A DNA stretch of 64,000 nucleotides from VRUE01 sp963745915 (GCA_963745915.1 CAVUZA010000002.1:1054001-1118000), one strand, 5' to 3'; positions 34,376 to 41,852 are shown, counted from the first letter of the stretch. Made by a program: numbers and translations. Notes: generated by a model from the sequence alone, not told the origin.

Positions 34376-35323
34376 CTAGGCAACTGGCGCGGCGAAGCCC
34401 TCCAACATCCGGGCGAACTCGCGCTCGCCGACGATCTCGATCGCTCGTCCTTCGGCCCGCAGCTCCTCCCCTCGACGAAGCTTCGCGCTCTTGCTCTCAC
34501 CTCGCGCCAGCTTCGCCATGTCTTGGTAGCCGGTGACGAGAAGGTCCGTGTCGCGTCGTACCCCGCGTGTCGCCACGGCGCCGCGGTCTACTACTGCCTG
34601 CTGGGCCTCGCGCCGCGGAATAGCCAGCGCGCCGGTGAAAGCGATCCGTTTGCCGAATAGAGGGTGCTCGGCATCAAGCATCGCACCGGGAGTCGGCTCA
34701 CTCGGTATCGGCTGACCCGGGATCGGCTGGGTGCTGTCGCGCCCGTGGCAGCCACTCCACTCTCCCGGCCCGAGCCGCCCGATCGTCGCGTGGCAGCCGT
34801 CGAGCAACTCAACCAATCCAGTTGCTTCGTGCGTCTGTAGGGCTCGGCAGGCGACTTCTGCTGCGCACGCCGCGTCGGCGGCGGGTTCGTGGTCGACGGC
34901 GGGCTCGATCCCGAGGTGCGCCGCAAGGAACGGAAGGCTGTAGGTCGTAAGTCCCGGCCACACGCGCCGGCCGACCACCAGGGTGCAGGCATACTCGAGC
35001 TGCGGCCACTCGAGCTCGCAAAGCTCGCAGGCATCGCGGATCACGCCGAGATCGAAGGCCGCGTTGTGCGCGACGAGCGGCCTGTTCGCCACCACCTCCA
35101 GGATCTGTTCGAGGCTCTCTGCCCAGGCGGGTGCATCGCGGCACATCTCCGGTCCGATGCCATGCAACGCGACATTGAACGGAGAGAACTCAAAGACCGG
35201 CGGCCGGATCAACCAGCGATGCCGCTCGCCGAGTTGCCCATCGGTGACCTCGACCAGCCCCACGGCGCAGGGCGTGCCTCGCGTCGAGGCTGTCTCGAAG
35301 TCAATCGCGACCCAGGAATCCAT
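34376..35323 (-). CDS. DnaQ-like 3'-5' exonuclease with C-terminal BRCT domain
   Basis: A 315-aa protein. The exonuclease domain (about 1-165) has WVAIDFETAS (ExoI, DxE), HNAAFDLGVI (ExoII) and DHEPAADAACAAEV (ExoIII epsilon, HxAxxD-like). A Pro-rich linker carries a short repeated unit (QPIPGQPIPSEPTPG), then a BRCT domain (about 230-315: LFGKRIAFTGALAIPRREAQ, DTDLLVTGYQD, EIVGEREFARML). The same fusion occurs in many actinobacteria and is thought to act in DNA repair or RNA/DNA trimming. It lies in the island but looks intact. Confidence 0.85.
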   Translation of the reverse strand: MDSWVAIDFETASTRGTPCAVGLVEVTDGQLGERHRWLIRPPVFEFSPFNVALHGIGPEMCRDAPAWAESLEQILEVVANRPLVAHNAAFDLGVIRDACELCELEWPQLEYACTLVVGRRVWPGLTTYSLPFLAAHLGIEPAVDHEPAADAACAAEVACRALQTHEATGLVELLDGCHATIGRLGPGEWSGCHGRDSTQPIPGQPIPSEPTPGAMLDAEHPLFGKRIAFTGALAIPRREAQQAVVDRGAVATRGVRRDTDLLVTGYQDMAKLARGESKSAKLRRGEELRAEGRAIEIVGEREFARMLEGFAAPVA

Positions 35324-35426
35324 TCGGGATCTTTCTTGCCTCCCCTCGCTTGACCTCCTGGCGTGCAGAAGGGCCCGTCCGCGAGCGTCGTTTCCAACCG
35401 CTGAAGCCACGGTATCCTCATATGCG

Positions 35427-35615
35427 ATGGCCACCGCAAAGCAGGATGTCCGCAGAGTTCTTGACGGCCTCCCTGAGGAAGCCTCGCTCGAGGACATCCA
35501 GTACCACCTCTACGTCCTGCAGCGCATCGAACGCGGCCGCGAAGACGTCGAGGCAGGAAGAGTCCTGCCCCAGGACAGGGTCGAGCAGCGGTTGGCCCGG
35601 TGGCTCGACGAGTAG
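35427..35615 (+). CDS. Small antitoxin paired with ParE-like toxin
   Basis: A 62-aa acidic helical protein (LDGLPEEASLEDIQYHLYVL, RVEQRLARWLDE) of the type encoded just before ParE toxins in many bacteria. It overlaps the toxin start by 16 bases, a usual antitoxin-toxin arrangement. Presumed to bind and block the toxin and repress the operon. Confidence 0.75.
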   Translation: MATAKQDVRRVLDGLPEEASLEDIQYHLYVLQRIERGREDVEAGRVLPQDRVEQRLARWLDE

Positions 35616-35926
35616 CGTGGGCAGAGACTGCCTGGCGGGACCTCGAGCGCATTGCCGACTACGTCGCCGAGGACTCCCCGGGCTATGCGGCTGCGTTTGT
35701 GCGGCGCGTCCGCGATCGCGCTCGATCGCTTGAGGAGATGGCCGAGCGGGGGCGCGTGGTTCCCGAGTTGGAGGAGCCGGCTGTCCGCGAGCTGATCGTC
35801 GGAAGCTACCGCCTCATATACGAGATCGCGGATGCGGACGTCAACGTCCTCGGCCTGATTCACGGCGCGCGTGATCTCGCCTCGCTTTGGGGCAAGGAGG
35901 GTGGCTCCGAACCGGGAATCACCTGA
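35600..35926 (+). CDS. RelE/ParE-family toxin
   Basis: A 108-aa basic protein: VAWAETAWRDLERIADYVAE, FVRRVRDRARSLEEMAERGR, RELIVGSYRLIYEIADADVN and LGLIHGARD follow the ParE fold with its C-terminal conserved R-(x)n-I-x-H-x-x-R/D pattern. The GTG start lies within the antitoxin gene. ParE toxins poison gyrase; RelE-like ones cut mRNA. The C-terminal tail is slightly long and runs toward repeat R3b. Confidence 0.8.
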   Translation: MARRVAWAETAWRDLERIADYVAEDSPGYAAAFVRRVRDRARSLEEMAERGRVVPELEEPAVRELIVGSYRLIYEIADADVNVLGLIHGARDLASLWGKEGGSEPGIT

Positions 35927-35932
35927 ACTTCG

Positions 35933-35995
35933 ATGGGCCTAACCGGACGGCATTTGAACCACAGAAAGGCGAAAGCAATAGAGCGACTGCACCCC
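35933..35995. repeat. tRNA-3'-end-like repeat R3, copy b
   Basis: Located seven bases after the ParE stop. The core CCTAACCGGACGGCATTTGA plus ACCAC is shared with copies a, c and d; the following 40 bases (GGCGAAAGCAATAGAGCGAC) are a diverged match to the extended part of copies a and d. Confidence 0.7.
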
Positions 35996-36054
35996 CTTGT
36001 AAGTGCGACGGTCCTGTCGGCTTAGATCACATAAATATTGCGATAGAGAGTTAT

Positions 36055-36084
36055 TTGACGCAAGTATTGCGTCACCGCTATATT
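36055..36084 (+). promoter_or_regulatory. Promoter and operator of the HTH/nucleotidyltransferase module
   Basis: TTGACG (36055-36060) and TATATT (36079-36084), 18 bases apart, form a good -35/-10 pair. A perfect palindrome TGACGCAA-GTA-TTGCGTCA (36056-36074) overlaps the -35 box, a position suited to autorepression. The ATG at 36086 is only two bases after the -10 box, so the true start may be the in-frame GTG at 36092 on a leaderless mRNA. Confidence 0.72.
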
Positions 36085-36085
36085 T

Positions 36086-36799
36086 ATGTCTGTGCTGGAT
36101 CACGTTTCCGTATCCGAAGCCGCGAGCGCACTGGAACTGAGTTCCGCTCGGGTCAGGGCCTTGGTCGCGCGCGGGCAGCTTTCCGGCGCAAAGCTGGGCG
36201 ACCGTTGGCTCATTGAGCGCGCGTCGGTGGAGCGCAGGCGCCGAGACGGCTCCCACCGCGGCCGGCCCTTCTCCCCGCGAAACGCCTGGGCGTTGCTGCT
36301 GCTGGCTTCGGATCAAGAAATCAGCGAGATCGACCCCAGCGTCAGGTCACGGCTGAGACGAGCCTTGAGGCGCGACGGTCTGCTCAACCTCGAGCCCCGC
36401 CTGGCCCGCCGCGGAGAAATCTTGTCGTTTCGCGCGCACCCGGGAGAGATCCGCTATCTGCTCGCAGACCCCAACCTCCTGCGATCGGGGATCAGCGCCG
36501 CCTCCGATCACGGCCTCGACCTGATCGGAGGCGGCGAAGCAGACGGCTACGTGAGCGAGGCCGAGCTGCCGAAGTTCGTCGCCCGACACGGCTTGGAGCC
36601 AGCGGGCCTCGAGGGAAACGTGAGGCTGCGCCGGGTACCGAATGATCTCTGGGGGCAGGTTGCAAGTAACGGTGTCGCTCCCGTTGCCGCGGTGGCACTC
36701 GATCTGTTCGCCGAAGCCGATCCGCGCTCCAATCACTGTGGTCGCGAGGCCCTCTTGGCGCTCGACCGAAACCGAGCCGAGGCAGACGCCTCGGGTTGA
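36086..36799 (+). CDS. Helix-turn-helix antitoxin/regulator (AbiEii-associated type)
   Basis: A 237-aa protein. Residues 5-55 form an excisionase/MerR-like HTH (VSVSEAASALELSSARVRAL, VARGQLSGAKLGDRWLIER). The rest is a helical domain found in regulators encoded before nucleotidyltransferase toxins. It overlaps the next gene by four bases (TTGA). The palindrome in its promoter suggests that it represses itself. Confidence 0.7.
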   Translation: MSVLDHVSVSEAASALELSSARVRALVARGQLSGAKLGDRWLIERASVERRRRDGSHRGRPFSPRNAWALLLLASDQEISEIDPSVRSRLRRALRRDGLLNLEPRLARRGEILSFRAHPGEIRYLLADPNLLRSGISAASDHGLDLIGGGEADGYVSEAELPKFVARHGLEPAGLEGNVRLRRVPNDLWGQVASNGVAPVAAVALDLFAEADPRSNHCGREALLALDRNRAEADASG

Positions 36800-37158
36800 G
36801 GCGTCTCGAGATGGCATCCGTCAGGCTCCCAACCGTCGAGATCGAGACCTCAAGCGATCAGGCGCGGCGACTATGGGAGACGGCCCTCAGTCTCGCGCGG
36901 GAATTTGGCGAGGACGCGGACTGGGCCCTGATCGGCGGCCTGATGGTCCAGCTGCATGCTGCCGAACACAACGGCGACTCCCGCCTGACCGATGACGTCG
37001 ATTTCCTCGGCGATGCTCGCCGCCATCCATCGATGACCCGGCAGATCGCGAGTAGGCTTCGAGATCGAGGGGCCGAGATGCAGATGCCTCCGAGTTCAGA
37101 CGAACGTCTCGGCTACAAGTTCGAGTTCGCGCGATGCTGTTCACCCGCGACACCCTGA
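36796..37158 (+). pseudogene. AbiEii-like nucleotidyltransferase, C-terminally truncated
   Basis: A 120-codon ORF (TTG at 36796, or ATG at 36811). WALIGGLMVQLHAAEHNGDS and RLTDDVDFLGDA give the minimal nucleotidyltransferase GG...hDxD-like core of AbiEii/type IV toxins. The family normally runs to 200-300 residues with further catalytic and substrate-binding parts; here it ends after KFEFARCCSP. Probably an inactivated toxin whose antitoxin remains. Confidence 0.65.
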
Positions 37159-37216
37159 CGCGGGCAGGCCTCGCATTTCGCCTACTGACCGTGGAGTAGC
37201 GGAGCCGTCTCTTCCA

Positions 37217-37245
37217 GTGGAGCTAGGCGGACGGCATTTGAACCA
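37217..37245. repeat. tRNA-3'-end-like repeat R3, copy c
   Basis: GTGGAGCTAGGCGGACGGCA (then TTTGAACCAA) is the copy closest to the tRNA-Ala 3' end, whose plus-strand text is TGGAGCTAGCCGGATTCGAA. Only the core is conserved; the longer arm seen in copies a and d is absent. Confidence 0.7.
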
Positions 37246-37335
37246 AGCATTTCGCCGTATGGCCGACCGCCTCTCCCCGACGCTCGCGTCAAGGTCCGAT
37301 GGCGGTGAGCGACCGGGTGCCGGTTGATAACTTCC

Positions 37336-37353
37336 CTTTACTTTATAGTAAAG
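37336..37353. promoter_or_regulatory. Palindromic operator before AbrB/PIN module
   Basis: CTTTACT-TTAT-AGTAAAG, a perfect 7-base inverted repeat ending two bases before the antitoxin ATG. TTGATA at 37324 could be a -35 box. It is A/T-rich, well placed for autoregulation by the AbrB-type antitoxin. Confidence 0.62.
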
Positions 37354-37355
37354 CC

Positions 37356-37625
37356 ATGCCACGCATCTCCAGCAAGCACCAGGTCACCCTTCCGGTCGAG
37401 AGCCTCGAGGCAGCCGGCCTGCGGCCAGGAGACGATGTGGTGATCGAGGCCGAGGGGGCAGACCGGATCGTCGTGCATCGGGCGGCCCCAGATGTGGCGT
37501 CCGCGCTCGGCGTCTTCGACGGCCTCTACGGGCACGACTACCTCGATCAGCTGCGCTCCGAAGAGCGCAGGCTGAGAACGCCGACGCCTACGTGGCAGCC
37601 TGCGTTCTCGACACCGACGTCGTGA
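37356..37625 (+). CDS. AbrB/SpoVT-type antitoxin
   Basis: An 89-aa protein whose first 45 residues form a swapped-hairpin AbrB domain (RISSKHQVTLPVESLEAAGL, RPGDDVVIEAEGADRIVV). The C-terminal part wraps the toxin in such modules. It overlaps the PIN toxin start by 34 bases. A palindrome sits directly in front of the ATG. Confidence 0.82.
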   Translation: MPRISSKHQVTLPVESLEAAGLRPGDDVVIEAEGADRIVVHRAAPDVASALGVFDGLYGHDYLDQLRSEERRLRTPTPTWQPAFSTPTS

Positions 37626-37999
37626 TCGCGGCGCTCGACCGTGCCGACGCCCACCACGCCGCCGCCGCGGCGGCCTTCGAACGGTTCACCACCCGGAGAA
37701 CGGAGCTTGTGATCTGCACGGTCAACTATGCCGAGGCCCTGGTGCGCCCGGCCGAAGACGAGCGCAGCCTTCGCGCCGCCGTCGACGCGATTGCGTCGCT
37801 CGGTATCCGCACGTCAGCGCCCGACGCCGCCCTGGCTAGGGTCGCGGCACGGCGTCGCGCCCTTGGCATCAGCCTTGCCGACGGCTTCGCGCTCGCGACC
37901 GCTGAGCGGGTGGGCGCCGACCTGGCCAGCTTCGACCAGCGGGTGCGTCGCGCGCTTAAGAGCGTTGACGTGCGTCTCAGTTCGGCGTTGACGAGCTGA
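37592..37999 (+). CDS. PIN-domain ribonuclease toxin (VapC-like)
   Basis: A 135-aa PIN protein: VLDTDVVIAALDRADAHHAA (first Asp), EALVRPAEDER (Glu), LADGFALATAERVGADLASF and DQRV (other acids). These acids bind metal and cleave RNA. The GTG start is inside the antitoxin gene. The module looks intact. Confidence 0.87.
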   Translation: MAACVLDTDVVIAALDRADAHHAAAAAAFERFTTRRTELVICTVNYAEALVRPAEDERSLRAAVDAIASLGIRTSAPDAALARVAARRRALGISLADGFALATAERVGADLASFDQRVRRALKSVDVRLSSALTS

Positions 38000-38014
38000 G
38001 CAGAGACGCCAGCG

Positions 38015-38081
38015 AATGGGCCTAACCGAACGGCACCTGAACCACGCCGTGGCGACAGCGATTGGGCGCCTGCATCGGGAG
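38015..38081. repeat. tRNA-3'-end-like repeat R3, copy d
   Basis: CCTAACCGAACGGCACCTGA plus ACCACGCCGTGGCGACAGCG, sixteen bases after the PIN stop and ending at the parE stop codon. Over 65 bases it is nearly identical to copy a, and the match continues into the parE gene and its pseudogene copy. Confidence 0.75.
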
Positions 38082-38375
38082 CTACCGCCGCGCTGTCGTG
38101 GCTGAAGTCGCAGAGCGGCCGTCGTGCATCGCGACCACGTAGACCTCGTCCGACGACGCCTCGTAGCTGTAGAGCAGGATCATCCAGGACCAGGGACCGA
38201 GCACGAAACGGGTCGGCGCCCAGCGGTCCCCCAGCTCGGCCCCTGCAAGCGGGAACGTCTCCAGCGTTCTCAACGACCGAGCGACCCGAGTCCAGGTGTC
38301 GTCCGGCAGGTTGAGCGTAGAGATAGCCGCGTCTACGTCCCGCTGCGCCTGCGGGGTGACGATTACCTGCGTCAC
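38082..38375 (-). CDS. RelE/ParE-family toxin, intact copy
   Basis: A 97-aa toxin: VIVTPQAQRDVDAAISTLNL, SLRTLETFPLAGAELGDRW, ILLYSYEASSDEVYVVAMHD. The GTG start directly follows the antitoxin stop. This is the complete version of the decayed copy at 31755. The C-terminus (GRSATSATTARR) is short compared with typical ParE. Confidence 0.82.
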   Translation of the reverse strand: MTQVIVTPQAQRDVDAAISTLNLPDDTWTRVARSLRTLETFPLAGAELGDRWAPTRFVLGPWSWMILLYSYEASSDEVYVVAMHDGRSATSATTARR

Positions 38376-38636
38376 TCAGGTCAGCTGATCGAGCGGCATT
38401 CCCTCGCCGCGGGCGGCCTGGGCAAGACCCTCCTGCGTGCGCTGCCAGGCACCGGGAATCGCATCGAGGATCTCGGTGATGCGCGCCGCGTCCGGGTCGG
38501 CGTCGTCGAGGGCAGTGGAGAGAAGCGAGCGAGCGAGCGTTCCCTCCTGCACGTGCGTCCTCTCGGCGAGCATCGCGAGCTTGGCCGCGTGGTCGTCGTC
38601 GAGGGTGACATTGATCCGCTTCGCAGAAGCAGCCAT
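38376..38636 (-). CDS. Ribbon-helix-helix antitoxin
   Basis: An 86-aa protein with an N-terminal ribbon (KRINVTLDDDHAAKLAMLAE) and helices RTHVQEGTLARSLLSTALDD, i.e. a MetJ/Arc-type RHH DNA-binding domain, followed by a toxin-binding helix. It is encoded just before parE with no gap and lies 37 bases from the tRNA-Ala gene. Confidence 0.8.
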   Translation of the reverse strand: MAASAKRINVTLDDDHAAKLAMLAERTHVQEGTLARSLLSTALDDADPDAARITEILDAIPGAWQRTQEGLAQAARGEGMPLDQLT

Positions 38637-38673
38637 CACGCCATGGTACACGCCTCTGCACGAGCCGTGCAAA

Positions 38674-38746
38674 TGGAGCTAGCCGGATTCGAACCGGCGA
38701 CCTCTTGGGTGCGATCCAAGCGCTCTGCCAACTGAGCTATAGCCCC
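38674..38746 (-). tRNA. tRNA-Ala (anticodon CGC)
   Basis: A 73-base cloverleaf: acceptor GGGGCTA/TAGCTCC with the G3-U70 identity pair, D arm GCTC-AGTTGGCA-GAGC, anticodon arm CTTGG-ATCGCAC-CCAAG (CGC), T arm GCCGG-TTCGAAT-CCGGC and discriminator A. CCA is not encoded. Its 3' end faces the island (29.1-38.6 kb), the usual orientation for integration at a tRNA gene. Confidence 0.95.
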
Positions 38747-39094
38747 GCGTTGCGGGTCGCCGGAGGGGACCGGCGGTCGCGCAAGAGCAAGGATACCCGC
38801 ACGGACTTTGGGTTTCTCGCGGCCGGGGTTCGGCGGGCGACAGTGCGTCGGCGTCAAAGCCGACGCCGCCAACGTTCCCGGGCCCATCTGCTCGTCCCTC
38901 GAAGACCAGGCCGTCTACGCGGATCTGGGCGATCGCGATCCAGGACCGCTTGCCCTGGCCCTTGTGCTGCCAGTGGATGTGTTCACGCGCCCATTGCTCC
39001 GCATCTGCCATCGAAAGGCTCGAACCCATGCGTAAAAGCGTAACCCCGAGAACCGCGAAGATCACGGAGCGAGGGCCACGAACGGTCACAACCA
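38747..39094. other. Intergenic region with doubtful short ORF
   Basis: A leftward ORF with MADAEQWAREHIHWQHKGQG and RSWIAIAQIRVDGLVFEGRA text is open here but runs into the tRNA-Ala gene before its stop, and the C-terminal half looks random. It could be the start of a small gene cut off by the tRNA boundary. No repeats or RNA folds were seen otherwise. Confidence 0.3.
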
Positions 39095-39310
39095 CTACTG
39101 ACGTTCGACGAGCCCTTTGAGGTTGTGGAGAGCCTTCTCGAGGCTCTTGGCATTGATGCGCTTCACGATGAGCGCATCGGCGATCCTGCCGAGCACGCCG
39201 CCCGGGAGTGCGTAGTCGAACGTCGTGGTGAGACGCGTTCCATCGCCTTCCGGGGTGAGCTCCCAGCGGGCGCGCCCCTTCAACAACCAGAGCCCAGTCT
39301 CAGGTTTTCG
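39095..39310 (-). pseudogene. SRPBCC-domain protein, C-terminal fragment
   Basis: RARWELTPEGDGTRLTTTFD, YALPGGVLGRIADALIVKR and NAKSLEKALHNLKGLVERQ form the last strand and helix of a SRPBCC (polyketide cyclase-like) protein. The N-terminal two thirds are missing; the beta-lactamase-fold gene begins where it would be. Remnant. Confidence 0.7.
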
Positions 39311-40629
39311 TGAACCGAGATCCCCGTGCGTGCCACCTTTGGCGCCTCCTGGCCGATCGCACGTGTGAGCAGCCACAGGTCGCTCAAGGCCGGGTGGAGA
39401 GTCGGCTTCCCGCTGGTCATCAGGCCAACCGACAGCGCGCGCTCGGGGTCGGCCCAGCCGAGTACGTTGGTGAAGCCGAGGTGGCCGAATGCCTCGTCGG
39501 TGTCGGGGCCGAACAGGCTGACCGTCTTAGCGCCCAGCATGAACCCACTGGCGTGTCGCAGGGGGGCCACCAGGGAGAAGTCGATCTCGCGAAAAGCCCG
39601 CTCGGATATGGCGCGGCGGATCGTGCGCGGCTCAAGGACCCGCACGCCGTCGAGCTCGCCACCGGCGCGCAGCAACTCGAAGAAGCGCGAGAGTTCGTTG
39701 GCGGTCGTGACGACATTGCCGGACGGAACGATGCCGGTGAGGAAACGCGGGTCGTTGGAGCGGACGGTGACCTCGTCCGGTGGCAGGCCCAGCGCGCGCT
39801 CGAGCACTGTGGACAGCGGCGGCAGCGCCGGCGGGCCGGTGGGGTAGCTCATCGCGACACGCTCGACGTCCTTCGGACTGACGCCGTAGTTTCCCCAGCG
39901 AAAGCCGAGCGGGTCGAGGATCTCCTGCCCCAGCACGGCGCGAATGTCTTTGCCGGTCACCCGCTGGACGATCTCAGCGATGATGAATCCGCCCGACACC
40001 GCGTGGTAGGAGAGCATCTTGCCGGGGCGCGAGCGGGGCTTGGCCGCGCACAACGTCTCCAGCCGGAACTGGCGGTCGCTGAAGCGGTCCAGATCGAACG
40101 CCTCGGTCGGCAGGTTCGGCACTCCCGCACGGTGGGAGAGCACCTGTCCGATGGTGATCGCCTCCTTGCCGTGAGCAGCGTACTCGGGGATGTACTCGCA
40201 CACACGGTCGTCCACATGCAGCAGCCCGCGCTCGTCGAGCAGGTGGGCGACGACGGCTGTCATCGCCTTTGACGCGGAGAAGATGACGAACGGCGTCTCG
40301 GGGGTGGCCGGCGTGCGCGCCACGTCCTGGCGGTCGGATGGCCCGTTGCCACAGGCATGGCCGATCGCGCGGTCGAGCACGACCTCGCCGTGGCGACGCA
40401 CGCAGAGCGCGATCGCCGGATAGAAGCCACTGCGGTACAGGCGCTCCACGCCGCCCCAGATCCGCTCGATGCCGGCGGTCGTCATGCCCAGCGCCTCGAC
40501 GTCGGCCACCTCCGCGGCGCGCGTGCTGACCGCCTCGCGGTCGTGGGGCACCCGAATGCGCCGCAGCGGGTCGGGCACCAGAGGAAGGCGCGGGATCGGC
40601 GGGGTCGGGATTGCCTCCAGCGAGATCAC
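39280..40629 (-). CDS. Serine hydrolase of the beta-lactamase/class C fold
   Basis: A 449-aa protein. FVIFSASKAMTAVVAHLL contains the SxxK nucleophile motif (SASK), LSYHAVSGGFIIAEIV the YxxS/N-type second motif, and FGHLGFTNVLGWADPE the KTG-equivalent HxG region. Family members include esterases, D-aminopeptidases and LACTB-like proteins; resistance activity cannot be assumed. There is no signal peptide, so it acts in the cytoplasm. The GTG start at 40629 is in frame with scraps of a SRPBCC gene on both sides, suggesting that it came in by recombination. Confidence 0.82.
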   Translation of the reverse strand: MISLEAIPTPPIPRLPLVPDPLRRIRVPHDREAVSTRAAEVADVEALGMTTAGIERIWGGVERLYRSGFYPAIALCVRRHGEVVLDRAIGHACGNGPSDRQDVARTPATPETPFVIFSASKAMTAVVAHLLDERGLLHVDDRVCEYIPEYAAHGKEAITIGQVLSHRAGVPNLPTEAFDLDRFSDRQFRLETLCAAKPRSRPGKMLSYHAVSGGFIIAEIVQRVTGKDIRAVLGQEILDPLGFRWGNYGVSPKDVERVAMSYPTGPPALPPLSTVLERALGLPPDEVTVRSNDPRFLTGIVPSGNVVTTANELSRFFELLRAGGELDGVRVLEPRTIRRAISERAFREIDFSLVAPLRHASGFMLGAKTVSLFGPDTDEAFGHLGFTNVLGWADPERALSVGLMTSGKPTLHPALSDLWLLTRAIGQEAPKVARTGISVHENLRLGSGC

Positions 40630-40786
40630 AGGCGCACTCCGGAGCCGGCCCGGGCGCCCGTCGCCGAGGTCCTCCAGGCTCCAGGAGCCGGTGAGCGACT
40701 TGAGGTCACCCTTCTCCTGCGTCCAGGAGAGGTGCGTGTACGGGCGCGACGATCTCGGCGCTGGCGCTGCCGCTGATGCGTGGCAT
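40630..40786 (-). pseudogene. SRPBCC-domain protein, N-terminal fragment
   Basis: From the ATG at 40786 it reads MPRISGSASAEIVAPV, a standard SRPBCC start, and after a frame change YTHLSWTQEKGDLKSLTGSW and SLEDLGDGR, the central strands. About 50 residues between the two are deleted. With the C-terminal fragment at 39095 it may represent one gene interrupted by the hydrolase gene, or parts of two. Confidence 0.55.
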
Positions 40787-40806
40787 CGAAGATCTTCCTA
40801 TGTCGC

Positions 40807-40835
40807 GAGGAGGCGTAGCCGGGCTACGCCTCCTC
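40807..40835 (-). terminator. Hairpin terminator of the phasin-like gene
   Basis: GAGGAGGCGTAGCC (40807-40820) pairs perfectly with 40822-40835 and overlaps the last codons of the phasin-like gene. No T tract follows on the minus strand. Confidence 0.5.
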
Positions 40836-41099
40836 CGCCTCCCCGCCGGCTCCAACCGACTCGCCGGCGCTATGGACGACCTTCTTCAGGAAGTCGTACT
40901 GGGTCTCGACCAGCTTGTCAGCCATCTTCAGCGCTGAGTCGACGATCTGCTCGACCTGCGAGGGGCTCGCCGATCCGGCCAAGGTCTCATCGACGCTGCT
41001 GAGAAAGCCGCGGACTGCGCCGATCGCTGCCTCCTGGCCTTCCTTGATCTCCTCCAGCACCTCCTCGGAGAGCTGAACCGGTCTATCTGCCTGTGCCAT
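40824..41099 (-). CDS. Small helical, phasin-like protein
   Basis: A 91-aa protein, almost entirely helical and amphipathic (SEEVLEEIKEGQEAAIGAVR, QIVDSALKMADKLVETQYDF, LKKVVHSAGESVG). The pattern resembles phasins or gas-vesicle/storage-granule surface proteins. The ATG at 41099 has a strong GGAGCGAGGAG ahead. It is divergent from a TetR regulator with an inverted repeat between them. No PHA synthase gene is near, so a PHA link is speculative. Confidence 0.6.
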   Translation of the reverse strand: MAQADRPVQLSEEVLEEIKEGQEAAIGAVRGFLSSVDETLAGSASPSQVEQIVDSALKMADKLVETQYDFLKKVVHSAGESVGAGGEAEEA

Positions 41100-41117
41100 C
41101 TCCTCGCTCCTTTCCCT

Positions 41118-41158
41118 TCGTACCAACAGTTCTACCACTACTTACACCATTGGTACGA
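41118..41158. promoter_or_regulatory. Candidate TetR operator
   Basis: TCGTACCAA (41118-41126) and TTGGTACGA (41150-41158) are perfect inverted repeats 23 bases apart in the divergent region between the phasin-like gene and the TetR gene. The GTACCAA half-sites resemble FadR/TetR-type operator halves. Confidence 0.58.
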
Positions 41159-41171
41159 TCTGGATACAGAC

Positions 41172-41852
41172 ATGCCGAGACAGAGCAAGAGAACCCGGCG
41201 CGAGCGCCGACGTCAGCGCGAGATGGCGATCGTGACGGCAACGCGCACGCTGCTCGACGAGCACGGTCGGCATGACCCCTCGGTCGAGCGGATCGCCCAC
41301 AGCGCCGGCCTCAGCAAGCCCGACATCTATCGCAGCTTCGAATCCAAGGAGGAGATCTTCGCCCTGACGACCGTCGATTACCTCGCTGAGCTCGAGGAAC
41401 GCAGCGCTGAGGCATCTGAACCCGAGGATCCGATCGCAGCGCTTCGCGAAACGTGTCTGCGCTACGTCGACTTCTGCCTCGAGCATCCGGCCTTCGTCAG
41501 CCACTCCCTCTCGTTGCTGGGACACCCGACCGAGGAGTTGCGCGAGCAGATCTCCGATCCGATCTGGCTTCGCCTCGGCGCGGCGCTGGCCGCCTGCGTA
41601 GGGCGACTGGAGCGGATTCTCGCCGCGGGGGTCGAGCAGGAGGCGTTCGCGGTCGCCGACCCCGCCTTCAGGGCCAACCTGCTCAGCGCGCAGATCCTCG
41701 GCTCGATCCAGCTGGCGCGCGCCGGCGTAGGTGTGCGCGAGGCAGCCCCCGGTGTGGCCGGGACCTTCGAGCTCGAACCCGCGCGGCTCCGCGATGCCTG
41801 TGTCGAGAGCGCCCTGGCTGTGGTTGGAATCCCCAAGGGGGCCGCGAGTTGA
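41172..41852 (+). CDS. TetR-family transcriptional regulator
   Basis: A 226-aa regulator with a basic N-terminus (PRQSKRTRRERRRQREMA), HTH (PSVERIAHSAGLSKPDIYRS, FESKEEIFALTTVDYL) and a helical ligand domain (about 75-215). It likely controls itself and the divergent phasin-like gene through the inverted repeat at 41118-41158. Ligand unknown; related proteins respond to acyl-CoA or fatty acids. Confidence 0.88.
   Translation: MPRQSKRTRRERRRQREMAIVTATRTLLDEHGRHDPSVERIAHSAGLSKPDIYRSFESKEEIFALTTVDYLAELEERSAEASEPEDPIAALRETCLRYVDFCLEHPAFVSHSLSLLGHPTEELREQISDPIWLRLGAALAACVGRLERILAAGVEQEAFAVADPAFRANLLSAQILGSIQLARAGVGVREAAPGVAGTFELEPARLRDACVESALAVVGIPKGAAS

Noticed and set aside
38747..39094. 138-codon minus-strand ORF 38679-39095 as a gene
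   Set aside because: Its end falls inside the tRNA-Ala gene and most of it looks random; at most its first 40 codons could be a remnant.
39280..40629. Beta-lactamase giving antibiotic resistance
   Set aside because: Only the class C-like serine hydrolase fold is visible; there is no export signal and such proteins are often esterases or peptidases.
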